Of a stretch of DNA of 52,770 nucleotides, positions 28,063 to 36,283 are shown piece by piece. The first letter of the stretch is position 1. Every line of letters begins with the position of its first letter. Location of the stretch: assembly GCA_019119045.1 (NCBI GenBank), contig DWXS01000011.1, positions 1 to 52,770 of the forward strand. Direction: 5' to 3'. Origin of the DNA: Candidatus Mailhella merdavium. GTDB taxonomy: Bacteria > Desulfobacterota > Desulfovibrionia > Desulfovibrionales > Desulfovibrionaceae. A program made the position numbers and the translations under genes. The notes below the pieces were generated by a model that saw only the letters and a list, made by a program, of their open reading frames with translations, was not told the DNA's origin and made no database searches.

Positions 28063-28870
28063 CCGACAAATCGACGAGCTCGAGCGCCGTATCGACGCGC
28101 CCGCCGAAATCTCTCCGAACGAACAGCTTTTTGTGGGCGTGGATCTCGGCACGGCTTATATCGTCGTCGTTGTGGTCAACGCCGAACATGAACCCGTGGC
28201 CTGCGCTCTGGAATTTGCTCAGGTCGTCCGGGACGGTCTGGTCGTAGATTATACCGGGGCAACGCGCATCGTCCGCAAACTGGTTCAACAGCTTGAGCAA
28301 CGCCTCGGGCGCGAACTGGAGCTTGCGGCCATTGCCGTACCCCCCGGCACGGGCGAACGCGAATGCGCCACCCATCGCCATGTGGTGGAGGGAGCGGGAC
28401 TTACGGTAACTTCCATACTTGACGAGCCGACGGCCGCCAACGCTGTTCTGGGTGTAGAAAACGGCGTCATCGTGGATATAGGCGGAGGGACTACGGGCCT
28501 GTCCGTACTTGAGAACGGCAAAGTCGTGTACGTTGCCGACGAACCTACGGGCGGCACGCATCTCTCCCTTGTCCTCGCAGGCAATTACGGCATCAGCTTT
28601 GAAGAAGCCGAAGCCATCAAGAAGGATCCTTCCCGGCAGGAGGAAATTCTTCCCGTCGTCAAGCCGGTGCTGGAAAAAATGGCCTCGATCATCAGGCGGC
28701 ATATTGAAGGCCGCGATGTTTCCGCCATTTATCTGGTGGGCGGGACCTGCTGCCTGAAAGATATGGAAAAGGTCATCGCCAAGGAAACGGGCAAGCCTGT
28801 ATGCAAGCCCTCCAACCCCTTCCTGGTCACACCGCTGGGCATTGCGCTCAACTGCGGCCCGCAGGAATGA
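28043..28870 (+). CDS. cutI: EutJ-type Hsp70-like protein
   Basis: The 275-residue protein has an actin/Hsp70-type ATPase fold (FVGVDLGTAYIVVVVV near residue 28, GVIVDIGGGTTGLSV near 140, IYLVGGTCCLKDME near 230) and no substrate-binding domain. Homologues such as EutJ sit in microcompartment loci, presumably as chaperones for shell or enzymes. It starts inside the end of the phosphotransacylase gene and overlaps the next gene by 4 nt (ATGA), so translation is coupled. Confidence 0.93.
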   Translation: MDFAAVNRQIDELERRIDAPAEISPNEQLFVGVDLGTAYIVVVVVNAEHEPVACALEFAQVVRDGLVVDYTGATRIVRKLVQQLEQRLGRELELAAIAVPPGTGERECATHRHVVEGAGLTVTSILDEPTAANAVLGVENGVIVDIGGGTTGLSVLENGKVVYVADEPTGGTHLSLVLAGNYGISFEEAEAIKKDPSRQEEILPVVKPVLEKMASIIRRHIEGRDVSAIYLVGGTCCLKDMEKVIAKETGKPVCKPSNPFLVTPLGIALNCGPQE

Positions 28871-29496
28871 ACAGCTTTTCGGGTGACGCCATGGATGTAG
28901 CGGAACTGGTACGGACAGTCGTTCTTGAAGTGCTGGAACGGATCGACGGGCAGACTCCCCGACTCTGCGTCAGGGTGCTTGCCGATCGCGACGAAGCTCT
29001 TGTCCGGCGTATCGCCCCTCTTGTCTTTCCCTTTTTCGGAGAGAACACGGATATTCTGTTCACCGGCGAAGACAACGGGGGGAGGTCTCCACAAAAATAT
29101 CTCCTTCCCGAACTTTCCTGCTCCGATATGGCCGATCTGGCCTCAGGCCGGGCCTCCTCGCCGCTTATGGAAGAAATCCTCGGCCTTCTTCTGCACGGTA
29201 CGGAGGTGGAAGTACTGGATTTCGCTTATCGACATTACGCCGACAGCGCGCCGGGGGCGCTCTATGAGCTGTATGCCGCCTATGAACAGAAGCTGGCCGC
29301 ATACGGACTCCGGGAATTCCGCCCCAAAGCGCCCGAAACGGCCAGACGGAGAGAATCTCTGATTACTGCCGCTCTGGTTGAACAGGCAGGCGCAGAAGGT
29401 ATCCGCACTCTGGTAGTGCCGACTTCCGCCAACGTCACTCCGCTTGCGGCGGAAGCGGCGGAAGCCCTGCACATGAACATCCTGAAACAACTGTAA
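28867..29496 (+). CDS. cutJ: Microcompartment-locus protein of unknown function
   Basis: The 209-residue product starts by ATGA overlap with cutI; a later ATG at 28891 is possible. It combines an N-terminal helix, an alpha/beta region (about 35-120, LFTGEDNG) and a C-terminal segment (VVPTSANVTPLAAEAAEALHMNIL). That C-terminal pattern recurs in many small BMC-locus proteins. It recalls the uncharacterised ethanolamine-utilisation family, and a flavoprotein-like role cannot be excluded. The position between EutJ- and EutN-type genes is conserved in cut loci as I know them. No catalytic motif is visible. Confidence 0.8.
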   Translation: MNSFSGDAMDVAELVRTVVLEVLERIDGQTPRLCVRVLADRDEALVRRIAPLVFPFFGENTDILFTGEDNGGRSPQKYLLPELSCSDMADLASGRASSPLMEEILGLLLHGTEVEVLDFAYRHYADSAPGALYELYAAYEQKLAAYGLREFRPKAPETARRRESLITAALVEQAGAEGIRTLVVPTSANVTPLAAEAAEALHMNILKQL

Positions 29497-29505
29497 GGGT
29501 CACGG

Positions 29506-29781
29506 ATGATTATAGGCATCGTCATCGGCAACGTGTGGGCCACAAAAAAGGAAGAAACGCTCAACGGTCTGAAGCTCATGGTCGTACAGCGTATCGATCC
29601 GGCCGACGGAAAACGGCATGAAAGTCTTGTCGCCGCGGACTGTGTGGGCGCGGGCATCGGCGAACAGGTGCTGGTAGTCACCGGCAGTTCGGCGCGCAAG
29701 GCGCTGACATCCTCCGGTATTCCGGTGGATGCGGCCATTGTCGGCATTCTGGACGAAGTTGAAATCACCAGAGGTTTGTGA
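29506..29781 (+). CDS. cutK: EutN/CcmL-type shell vertex protein (BMC-P)
   Basis: The 91-residue protein begins MIIGIVIGNVWATKK and contains AADCVGAGIGEQVLVVTGSSAR, the pentamer-forming fold that closes the twelve vertices of the shell. It follows the previous gene by 9 nt. Only one such gene is present in the locus. Confidence 0.95.
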   Translation: MIIGIVIGNVWATKKEETLNGLKLMVVQRIDPADGKRHESLVAADCVGAGIGEQVLVVTGSSARKALTSSGIPVDAAIVGILDEVEITRGL

Positions 29782-29782
29782 G

Positions 29783-30337
29783 GTGGCTGTGGATACTCTC
29801 GGCGTGGTGGAAGTAAACAGCATTGCCGCAGGCGTGGAACTTGCCGACGGTATGGTCAAGGTAGCCGACGTGGAACTCGTGCGCGCGGCGACGCTGTGTT
29901 CCGGCAGGTTCATCATTCATGTCGCCGGCGATCGCGAAGCGGTGGAAACCTCCGTCAATTTTGCCCGTGCCGGGCAGAAACGCCTGAGCGGAAGTTTCGT
30001 CATCTCCAACGTGTCCCCGCTGCTGATCGCCGCCTTGAAAAAGAGCGAACCCGCCATGCCAGGCGAGGCTCTCGGCGTGGTGGAAAGCCGCTTTGTCTCC
30101 ATGGGCATCAACGCCGCCGATATCGCGGTAAAGAAATCGGAAGTCCGGCTGCTGAAATTTGTGGCCGGTCAGGGTATTACCGGTAAATCCTTTTTCGTTC
30201 TCGGCGGCGATGTGGCCGCCGTGCGCGAAGCCGTCGCCGCCGCGAGCGAATCGCTGGGCGACAAACTGGTGGAAGCGGTGGTTATCCCCAACCCCGCCGA
30301 AGCCATGGCAAGGGCTTTAACGGGCGGAGTGAGGTAA
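29783..30337 (+). CDS. cutL: Tandem BMC shell protein, PduT-like (1)
   Basis: The 184-residue product, read from GTG at 29783, has two BMC domains (LGVVEVNSIAAGVELADGMVKVADV and LGVVESRFVSMGINAADIAVKKSEV). In PduT, Cys38 of a TICPGKF motif binds a [4Fe-4S] cluster at the trimer pore. Here TLCSGRF places Cys39 at the same point, so a pore-bound iron-sulfur cluster is likely. Together with the PduS-type protein it could move electrons through the shell. It starts 1 nt after the cutK stop. Confidence 0.88.
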   Translation: MAVDTLGVVEVNSIAAGVELADGMVKVADVELVRAATLCSGRFIIHVAGDREAVETSVNFARAGQKRLSGSFVISNVSPLLIAALKKSEPAMPGEALGVVESRFVSMGINAADIAVKKSEVRLLKFVAGQGITGKSFFVLGGDVAAVREAVAAASESLGDKLVEAVVIPNPAEAMARALTGGVR

Positions 30338-30339
30338 AC

Positions 30340-30738
30340 ATGAAAAAAGAACTGATTTGTGTGGATAATCTCGACGCTTTCATCTGCAAGCAGGATGGAA
30401 AGCTCTACGTCGACCAGGGCAGAATACTGACCCCCGGCGCGAAAGACGAGCTTGCCAGGCGGGGCGTGAGCGTCGTGTACGGGCCGGAACCCGCCCCGGA
30501 ACCTGCGACCCCCTCCTGCCAGCCTGCCGGCCCCTGCCGGGGCTGCTGCGGCACGGGAAGAACATTTTATGTGGGGCCGGAAGAAGGTTCTGCGCTCTCC
30601 ATGACGGGCAGTCTGGAAAGCCTGACCATTGCCGTGGCCTCAATGCTGAAAAAGGAATATGGCGTCACGGATCCGGAAGAAATCCGGGCCATGACCATTG
30701 AGGCCCTCAAAACCATCCGGGACAACGTTCTGAACTGA
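30340..30738 (+). CDS. cutM: Small cysteine-containing microcompartment-locus protein
   Basis: The 132-residue product starts 2 nt after the previous stop. The first 50 residues (VDQGRILTPGAKDELARRGVSVVYG) match the C-terminal signature that recurs in BMC-locus proteins. A Pro/Cys-rich linker with CRGCCG follows, then a helical C-terminus. The Cys group could bind a metal. No known function; the frame is supported by tight packing and composition. Confidence 0.78.
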   Translation: MKKELICVDNLDAFICKQDGKLYVDQGRILTPGAKDELARRGVSVVYGPEPAPEPATPSCQPAGPCRGCCGTGRTFYVGPEEGSALSMTGSLESLTIAVASMLKKEYGVTDPEEIRAMTIEALKTIRDNVLN

Positions 30739-30854
30739 GCGCGACACTGGCTCTGGAATATTCGGACGTCTTCGGACGCCCGAGTCATGAAAATCAACTG
30801 AGAGATGCGGAGTATTCATCCGCATGAACGCTGCTGGCAGCGAAGGAGACCACC

Positions 30855-31145
30855 ATGAAGCTGGATGCACTGGGCATGATTGAAACGAGAGGACTCGTCG
30901 GCGCCGTCGAGGCTGCGGACGCCATGGTCAAGGCCGCAAACGTGACACTGATCGGGCGCGAACAGGTAGGGGGCGGACTGGTGACCGTCATGGTGCGCGG
31001 CGATGTAGGCGCGGTCAAGGCCGCCACCGACGCCGGCGCGGCCGCTGCGGAACGTGTGGGCGAACTGCGCAGCGTACACGTCATCCCCCGTCCTCATGCC
31101 GAAGTCGAACTGATTCTTCCTCATCGTCCCGAAGCTGCAGAATAG
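30855..31145 (+). CDS. cutN: BMC-H hexameric shell protein (2)
   Basis: The 96-residue product is nearly identical in the core to cutG ([44 protein letters not shown]), differing mainly at both ends. It is the second copy of the major facet protein. A 116-bp gap precedes it and a strong hairpin follows. Confidence 0.96.
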   Translation: MKLDALGMIETRGLVGAVEAADAMVKAANVTLIGREQVGGGLVTVMVRGDVGAVKAATDAGAAAAERVGELRSVHVIPRPHAEVELILPHRPEAAE

Positions 31146-31151
31146 GGCCCG

Positions 31152-31210
31152 AGGGAGGATTCCGTTCCGCATCTTCATGCTGGCTGGAAGACGCGGAGGG
31201 ACTCCTCCCT
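31152..31210 (+). promoter_or_regulatory. Long hairpin after BMC-H gene 2
   Basis: An outer stem (AGGGAGGA/TCCTCCCT, 31152-31159 with 31203-31210) encloses an inner one (CCGCATCTTC/GAAGACGCGG, 31167-31176 with 31187-31196, one G-T pair). There is no T-run. As after cutG, it probably protects or processes the upstream message. Confidence 0.65.
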
Positions 31211-31442
31211 TCAGGATATGCGGAAAAACCGGCCCAGGAGTCTGTTTTCTGAATGAAACGCTTACAGGCATAACGTATTTCTGTCCCGTCGATATGCGAT
31301 ATCCGGCAGAGTCATGCCTCTGCCGGGAGGACACGAAGATTTCAGCCGGCGGATATTTCATTGCGGCCGCACACAGCGGCATATCACCATCCCGGAACAT
31401 ACCGCGTATTCCGGCATCAACAACACTCCCGCGGAGGCGAAC

Positions 31443-32552
31443 GTGACCCAGTTCCACGGCAAAACGAAAATCTGCTACGGCAGATATGCTCTTGAAACTC
31501 TGGAAGAACTGCCCACCTCCTCCGCCTTTGTCGTGACCGATCCCTTCATGGTCAAAAGCGGATTTGCCGAGCAGGTCACAAGTCACCTGGAACGCCGGAG
31601 CCTTCCCCATGCCACCTTCGCCGAAGTCGAGCCGGATCCCTCTCTAGAAACGGTGATGCGGGGCACCCTCGAGTTCCTCCGTTCGGGGGCTGATCTCATT
31701 GTGGCTCTGGGCGGAGGCTCCGCCATAGATACGGCCAAGGCAATCTCCTTTTTCGCCCATAAGGCTGCTCCTGAACTTCCCCGTCCGCTGCTGGTCGCCA
31801 TTCCCACCACCAGCGGCACGGGTTCCGAAGTCACGGCCATTTCCGTGGTCACGGACAAGGCAAAAGGCGTAAAAATTCCTCTGAACGACGAGCTGCTCAT
31901 TCCCGACGTAGCCATTCTTGACGCGCGCTTCACCCGTACCGTGCCGCCCCACGTTACCGCCGCCACGGGCATGGACGTGCTTACCCACGCGCTGGAGGCC
32001 TATACCTCCCGGAACAACAACGCGTTCACGGATATTCTCGCCGTGCAGGCCATTCGATACGTTTTCTCTTTTCTGCTCAAGGCCTATCAGCAGATGGAGG
32101 ACATGGAAGCGCGGGAAATGATGCTGCTGGGGTCCTGCATGGCGGGCATGGCCTTCAACAACAGCGGTCTGGGCCTGACGCACAGTATGGCTCATGCGCT
32201 GGGGGGCCAGTTCCATATTCCCCATGGTCTGGCAAACGCCGTGCTTCTCCCCTATGCCATTCGCTTCAACAGCTTTGATGCCGGCGTCCGCTACCGGGAG
32301 CTTGCCAGAATCATAGGCCTGCCTCATGCCAATGTGGAAGAGGGGACCTCTTCTCTCATCGGCGCCGTGCAGGGGCTGAATGAAGCCATGGGGATACCCG
32401 CCCATATCCGGAATCTGAAGGTTGACGAAGCGGCCTTCCGCGCCGCTCTGGATTCCATGGCCGCTCATGCGCTGGAAGACATGTGTACGCAGAGCAACCC
32501 CAGGCGACCCTCGCTCACGGACATCAGGATGCTCCTGGAACAGGCCTGGTAA
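31443..32552 (+). CDS. cutO: Iron-containing alcohol dehydrogenase
   Basis: CutO reduces acetaldehyde to ethanol and regenerates NAD+ for CutF inside the shell. The 369-residue protein has the Fe-ADH signatures: ALGGGSAIDTAKAISFF for NAD, TTSGTGSEVT, then the metal ligands in HALEAY, GLTHSMAHALGGQFHIPHG. The GTG start is set by GGAGG about 6 nt upstream; the frame stays open further upstream but has no start signal. Confidence 0.94.
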   Translation: MTQFHGKTKICYGRYALETLEELPTSSAFVVTDPFMVKSGFAEQVTSHLERRSLPHATFAEVEPDPSLETVMRGTLEFLRSGADLIVALGGGSAIDTAKAISFFAHKAAPELPRPLLVAIPTTSGTGSEVTAISVVTDKAKGVKIPLNDELLIPDVAILDARFTRTVPPHVTAATGMDVLTHALEAYTSRNNNAFTDILAVQAIRYVFSFLLKAYQQMEDMEAREMMLLGSCMAGMAFNNSGLGLTHSMAHALGGQFHIPHGLANAVLLPYAIRFNSFDAGVRYRELARIIGLPHANVEEGTSSLIGAVQGLNEAMGIPAHIRNLKVDEAAFRAALDSMAAHALEDMCTQSNPRRPSLTDIRMLLEQAW

Positions 32553-32610
32553 CAAATTTCCGGCCCGGCGACGATTTCGCCGAAGCCATATCCTGCCAGA
32601 GGACAGTGTG

Positions 32611-33939
32611 ATGGGAAATCTGATTGTTGATAAAATACGGGAAGCCGGCGTTGTCGGCGCGGGGGGCGCAGGCCTGCCTACGCATGTCAAGGCTGACGCC
32701 ACGGTGGACACCGTTCTGGTGAACGGTGCCTCGTGCGAACCCCTGCTCATGAGCGATCCTCACCTCATGGAAAGCGAGGTGGAGACGCTGATCCGCGGTC
32801 TTGAAGCCGTTATGGAATGTACCGGAGCAAAACGCGGCGTGATCTGCCTGAAGGGCAAACATGCCAAAGCCATGGAAACCGTGCGTGCGGCTGCGGCAAA
32901 AAATGCTTCCGACAGACTTGAAGTCTTTGAGCTCATGGATTTCTACCCCGCCGGGGACGAACAGGTGCTGGTGCGCGAGGTTCTGAACCGCACGGTTCCC
33001 GAACGCGGGCTTCCGCTCCAGGTCGGCGCCGTGGTCGCCAACGTGGAAACGCTGTGCAATGTGGCCCGGGCTCTCAACGGTACGCCCGTCACCCACCGTT
33101 ATCTTACCGTAGCCGGTGAAATCGGACATTCCATGGTACTTCGCGCCCCGGTGGGAACGCCGGTGGAAGACGTCCTCGCCTTTGCGGGCGGGACGACCAT
33201 TTCCGAATACCGCGTGGTGGACGGCGGCCCCATGATGGGGAAGGTTCTGCCCGACGCTTCCCGCGCCGTAGTCACAAAAACAACCAGCGGTCTGCTTGTT
33301 CTGCCGCCGGATCATAACGTTGTGGCCCGCAAGGTCATGAACCCGGCCAGAGTACGGCAGATCACAAACAGCATCTGCTGTCAGTGTTCCCGCTGCACGG
33401 ATCTCTGCCCGCGCAACCTGATCGGGCACTCGCTCCATCCGCACAAACTGATGCGCGTCTTTGCCAGTCAGGATCTGGAAAGCGAAATCGCCAAAGAAGC
33501 TCTTCTCTGCTCCGAATGCGGTCTGTGCGAAAAATTCGCCTGTCCCATGCTCGTCTCTCCGCGCGAAGTCAACGCGCAAATCAAGAAAACGCTCATGCAG
33601 GCCGGCGTCAAATGGGAAAGTTCCGGCCGTCCGCTTGAAGTCAGTCCTTTCCGCGAGGAACGCCGCGTACCCACAACCCGCCTGATCCAGCGTCTCGATC
33701 TGGTGGACTATGACACTCACCCCGGGTATGCCGGCGAAATCCGTCCGGTGCGGGTGCATATTCCCCTGCGCCAGCATATAGGCGCGCCCGCCGTATGCGT
33801 TGTAAGCCCCGGGGCGCATGTAAAATGCGGCGATCTGCTGGGAGAAATCCCGGAAAAAGCCATGGGCGCAAGGGTACACGCAAGCATCGACGGCGTGGTT
33901 GAGTCCGTTGCGGACGGAATGATAACCATCAAGGCGTAA
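32611..33939 (+). CDS. PduS/RnfC-type flavo-iron-sulfur protein
   Basis: PduS-type proteins bind FMN and two [4Fe-4S] clusters and shuttle electrons for the compartment. The 442-residue protein has the SLBB/RnfC N-terminal region (GVVGAGGAGLPTHVK), two cluster motifs (CCQCSRCTDLCP and CSECGLCEKFACP, about residues 256-310) and a C-terminal barrel (PGAHVKCGDLLGEIP). It lies between the alcohol dehydrogenase and a PduT-type shell gene, which supports an electron path across the shell. In the order of the locus it would be cutP. Confidence 0.93.
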   Translation: MGNLIVDKIREAGVVGAGGAGLPTHVKADATVDTVLVNGASCEPLLMSDPHLMESEVETLIRGLEAVMECTGAKRGVICLKGKHAKAMETVRAAAAKNASDRLEVFELMDFYPAGDEQVLVREVLNRTVPERGLPLQVGAVVANVETLCNVARALNGTPVTHRYLTVAGEIGHSMVLRAPVGTPVEDVLAFAGGTTISEYRVVDGGPMMGKVLPDASRAVVTKTTSGLLVLPPDHNVVARKVMNPARVRQITNSICCQCSRCTDLCPRNLIGHSLHPHKLMRVFASQDLESEIAKEALLCSECGLCEKFACPMLVSPREVNAQIKKTLMQAGVKWESSGRPLEVSPFREERRVPTTRLIQRLDLVDYDTHPGYAGEIRPVRVHIPLRQHIGAPAVCVVSPGAHVKCGDLLGEIPEKAMGARVHASIDGVVESVADGMITIKA

Positions 33940-33949
33940 GGTGAATACA

Positions 33950-34510
33950 ATGAAATTGCGCACTATCGGCTGCGTGGAGCTGAACAGCATCAGCACGGGC
34001 ATGCATGTCGCCGACGAAATGGTCAAGGCCGCTGAAGTTCAGCTTGTTCTCGCCCGCCCCACCTGTCCGGGCCGCTATCTGGTCATCGTCACCGGCGACA
34101 CGGGCGCGGTAAAAAGTTCCGTATCGCACGGCCGCGCCATCGGCGCCGATATGGTCGTGGACTGGTTCGTCATCCCCAGCGTCCATGAAAGCGTGATCCC
34201 GGCCATGAACGGCACGGCCGTCTGTCCCCGCATCAATGCTCTGGGCTGTATTGAAACATGCACCACGGCAGCCTGTATCCTTGCTGCGGATGCCGCAGCC
34301 AAGTCCGGTCAGGTTCACCTCATCGAACTGCGCTTTGCGGCAGGCCTCGGCGGCAAAGCCTTTGTCACCATGACCGGCGAAGTCAGCTCGGTACAGGCCT
34401 CGGTAGACGCGGGCGTCGCCACAGTGGAAGGCGAAGGCGCAGGGCCGGTTCTCAGTCATATCGTCATCCCCTCGCCCAGCGAAGAATTCAAAGCCCAGCT
34501 TCTGGGATAA
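33950..34510 (+). CDS. Tandem BMC shell protein, PduT-like (2)
   Basis: The 186-residue protein is a second PduT-like BMC-T (TIGCVELNSISTGMHVADEMVKAAEV, then LGCIETCTTAACILAADAAAKSG). The pore segment reads RPTCPGRY with Cys39, matching the PduT TICPGKF ligand even more closely than cutL. I chose the ATG 33950 over the GTG 33941. It is 10 nt downstream of the PduS-type gene, the pairing expected for an electron-conducting pore. A terminator follows. Confidence 0.92.
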   Translation: MKLRTIGCVELNSISTGMHVADEMVKAAEVQLVLARPTCPGRYLVIVTGDTGAVKSSVSHGRAIGADMVVDWFVIPSVHESVIPAMNGTAVCPRINALGCIETCTTAACILAADAAAKSGQVHLIELRFAAGLGGKAFVTMTGEVSSVQASVDAGVATVEGEGAGPVLSHIVIPSPSEEFKAQLLG

Positions 34511-34518
34511 CGAAGTTG

Positions 34519-34560
34519 AAGGGAAGGGAAAATGCCTCAAAGCGCTTTTCCCTTCCCCTT
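34519..34560 (+). terminator. Terminator-like hairpin in the cut locus
   Basis: A 12-bp stem (GGGAAGGGAAAA with TTTTCCCTTCCC) is followed by a T/C-rich stretch after 34560. It ends the main cut transcript before the EutS- and EutP-type genes. Confidence 0.7.
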
Positions 34561-34572
34561 TCCTTCTTTCAA

Positions 34573-34830
34573 AAAATACGGAATCGTTTTACCCTCAGCA
34601 CAGCTTTCAGAATTCCCGAATCCGGGGTATCCTCCGGGAATATTTTCCGGCAGCTCATGTTTCCGGCAGTCTGAAAGACCGGAAATACGCACAGTAAAAC
34701 AGTTCTGGAAAGCTGAAAGAGACGCTGTCGGGGCAAAGACTCATGACGAGCGACAGCCGACATTCTTTTTTCAAAGGGACATAAGCGTTCCCTGCCGCCC
34801 CCTTCTCGCAGCTAACATCAGGATATGCAC
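34573..34830. other. Spacer before the EutS-type gene
   Basis: The roughly 260 bp hold no gene. A stem ATTCCCG/CGGGAAT (34612-34618 with 34635-34641) is the only clear structure. A promoter for the EutS-EutP pair is expected, but I cannot point to one, and I see no copy of the MerR-type dyad. Confidence 0.4.
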
Positions 34831-35190
34831 ATGGGCAGAATCAGCGACGAACCGAAACAGCGTGTCATTCAGGAATACGTTCCCGGCAAGCAGATCACGC
34901 TCGCCCATGTCATCGCCAGCCCGAACCGGGGCATATACCTCAAACTCGGTCTGGACGAAGGAATCAGCGACGCCCTCGGCATCCTGACCATCACGCCGGC
35001 AGAAGGCGTAATCATCGCCGCGGATATCGCCACCAAGGCCGGTTCCGTGGATATCGGCTTTCTGGATCGTTTCGGCGGTTCCCTGCTTCTGGTCGGCGAC
35101 GTAGCCAGCGTGGAAGCCGCCCTCAAGAGCGTCATCAGCTATTTCGACGAGGTGCTGCACTACGCTTCCGTCGATATGACCCGCACCTGA
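34831..35190 (+). CDS. eutS: EutS/PduU-type permuted BMC shell protein
   Basis: The 119-residue product matches EutS/PduU along its length (IQEYVPGKQITLAHVIASP, then GSVDIGFLDRFGGSLLLVGDVASVEAAL). These permuted BMC-H hexamers carry a small beta-barrel plug. ATG 34831 fits an AGGA site better than ATG 34825. The gene lies after a terminator, apart from the main cut transcript. Confidence 0.93.
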   Translation: MGRISDEPKQRVIQEYVPGKQITLAHVIASPNRGIYLKLGLDEGISDALGILTITPAEGVIIAADIATKAGSVDIGFLDRFGGSLLLVGDVASVEAALKSVISYFDEVLHYASVDMTRT

Positions 35191-35435
35191 TCGCTCAGGA
35201 CAGCAAGGGGCGCATATCCGTTTCCCTGGCGGACAGGAGACGGGAGCTTACTGGTTTTGAAGATGCTCTCCGAGTCAGGCGAAGCGAGATTCCGGCGAAG
35301 GGCAAACGCTGCATGCTGGAACAGAGGGGGCCTGTCTGATAGATTTTTCAAGAGCAACACGCTCTCCACACGCACAGCCCTCGTGCCGAACGAAGCCGTA
35401 CCGGAACGCATGTTCCTTCACAGGTGGACGCGTTA

Positions 35436-35861
35436 ATGAAAAAAATCATGCTCATTGGTGAAGGCCATTCCGGCAAGAGTACCCTCATCCGCGCCCTCTC
35501 CGATCCGGGTTATGTTCCCCGCAAGGTTCTTGCCCTCGACTTTTACCGCAATTTCGTCAACACGCCCAGCGAGTTTCTGGAAAACCGCCGCTTCTACCCC
35601 GCGCTTATCACCGCTGCTGCGGATTGCGACGTGCTTCTTTTCATTCAGGATGCCACCCGCGCCACCTGCCAGCTCCCGCCTGCCTTTGCGGCCATGTTCA
35701 ACAGACGGGTCATCGGCGTGATTACCAAAAGCGACGCCCCCGGGGCCGACCCGGATCGCGCCCGCAGATTTCTGCGGAATGCCGGAGTAAAAGAGATTCT
35801 TGCCCTCAGCTTGAACGAGGGCACAGGACTGGAAGAACTGCGCGCCGAACTTGAAGAATGA
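35436..35861 (+). CDS. eutP: EutP/PduV-type small GTPase-like protein
   Basis: The 141-residue protein has a P-loop GEGHSGKST (residues 8-16) and a TKSD guanine-binding motif near residue 97. EutP/PduV proteins are linked to microcompartment positioning or acetate kinase activity in different studies. It lies 245 bp after the EutS-type gene and closes the cut locus. Confidence 0.9.
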   Translation: MKKIMLIGEGHSGKSTLIRALSDPGYVPRKVLALDFYRNFVNTPSEFLENRRFYPALITAAADCDVLLFIQDATRATCQLPPAFAAMFNRRVIGVITKSDAPGADPDRARRFLRNAGVKEILALSLNEGTGLEELRAELEE

Positions 35862-36283
35862 ATTCCGAAACATTCGCGAAGAACTGTCCTGAACCTACCC
35901 GCACAAAGCCGTATGCCTGCCGGACGAAATGCTGGTCTGTTCCGGCGTTTCAGGCTTCCGACTCCCGGAGTCGGCAACAGAGCAGGCGTGAAGCCTGCGC
36001 GTCCCTGCACGTCCGTGCGTCAGGCTTCATTCTGCCTTGTAAGGCCTTCTTCTCCGCACAGGCTCCGCGTAAGCCGGAGCATACTCAAGGCTTGCGCTCA
36101 CGATAAGGCAGGTACAGAGGAAAGAGAACGGCCCAACGGCAGAAGGCAAAGAGTCCCGAAATTCATTTTTTTGGAATATGGCAGGAATCGGCAGGATCAG
36201 CGCGCCGCCGGAACAGAGGCAACATCCTGCATCCGTTCCGGCGGCGTGAGGTCTATGTTTCAGATTTTTCTACTGCCGAACGT
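35862..36283. other. Intergenic region after the cut locus
   Basis: No gene is seen. Stems include CCGACTC/GAGTCGG near 35958-35974 and GCAGGC/GCCTGC just after it. These are plausible 3' ends for eutP on the plus strand and for the convergent dmsC-like gene, but no T-run stands out. Confidence 0.45.

Noticed and set aside
34573-34830. Third copy of the MerR-type dyad before eutS
   Set aside because: No TTGACC with a 19-nt spaced -10 and no CCTT...AAAGG dyad is present in this spacer.
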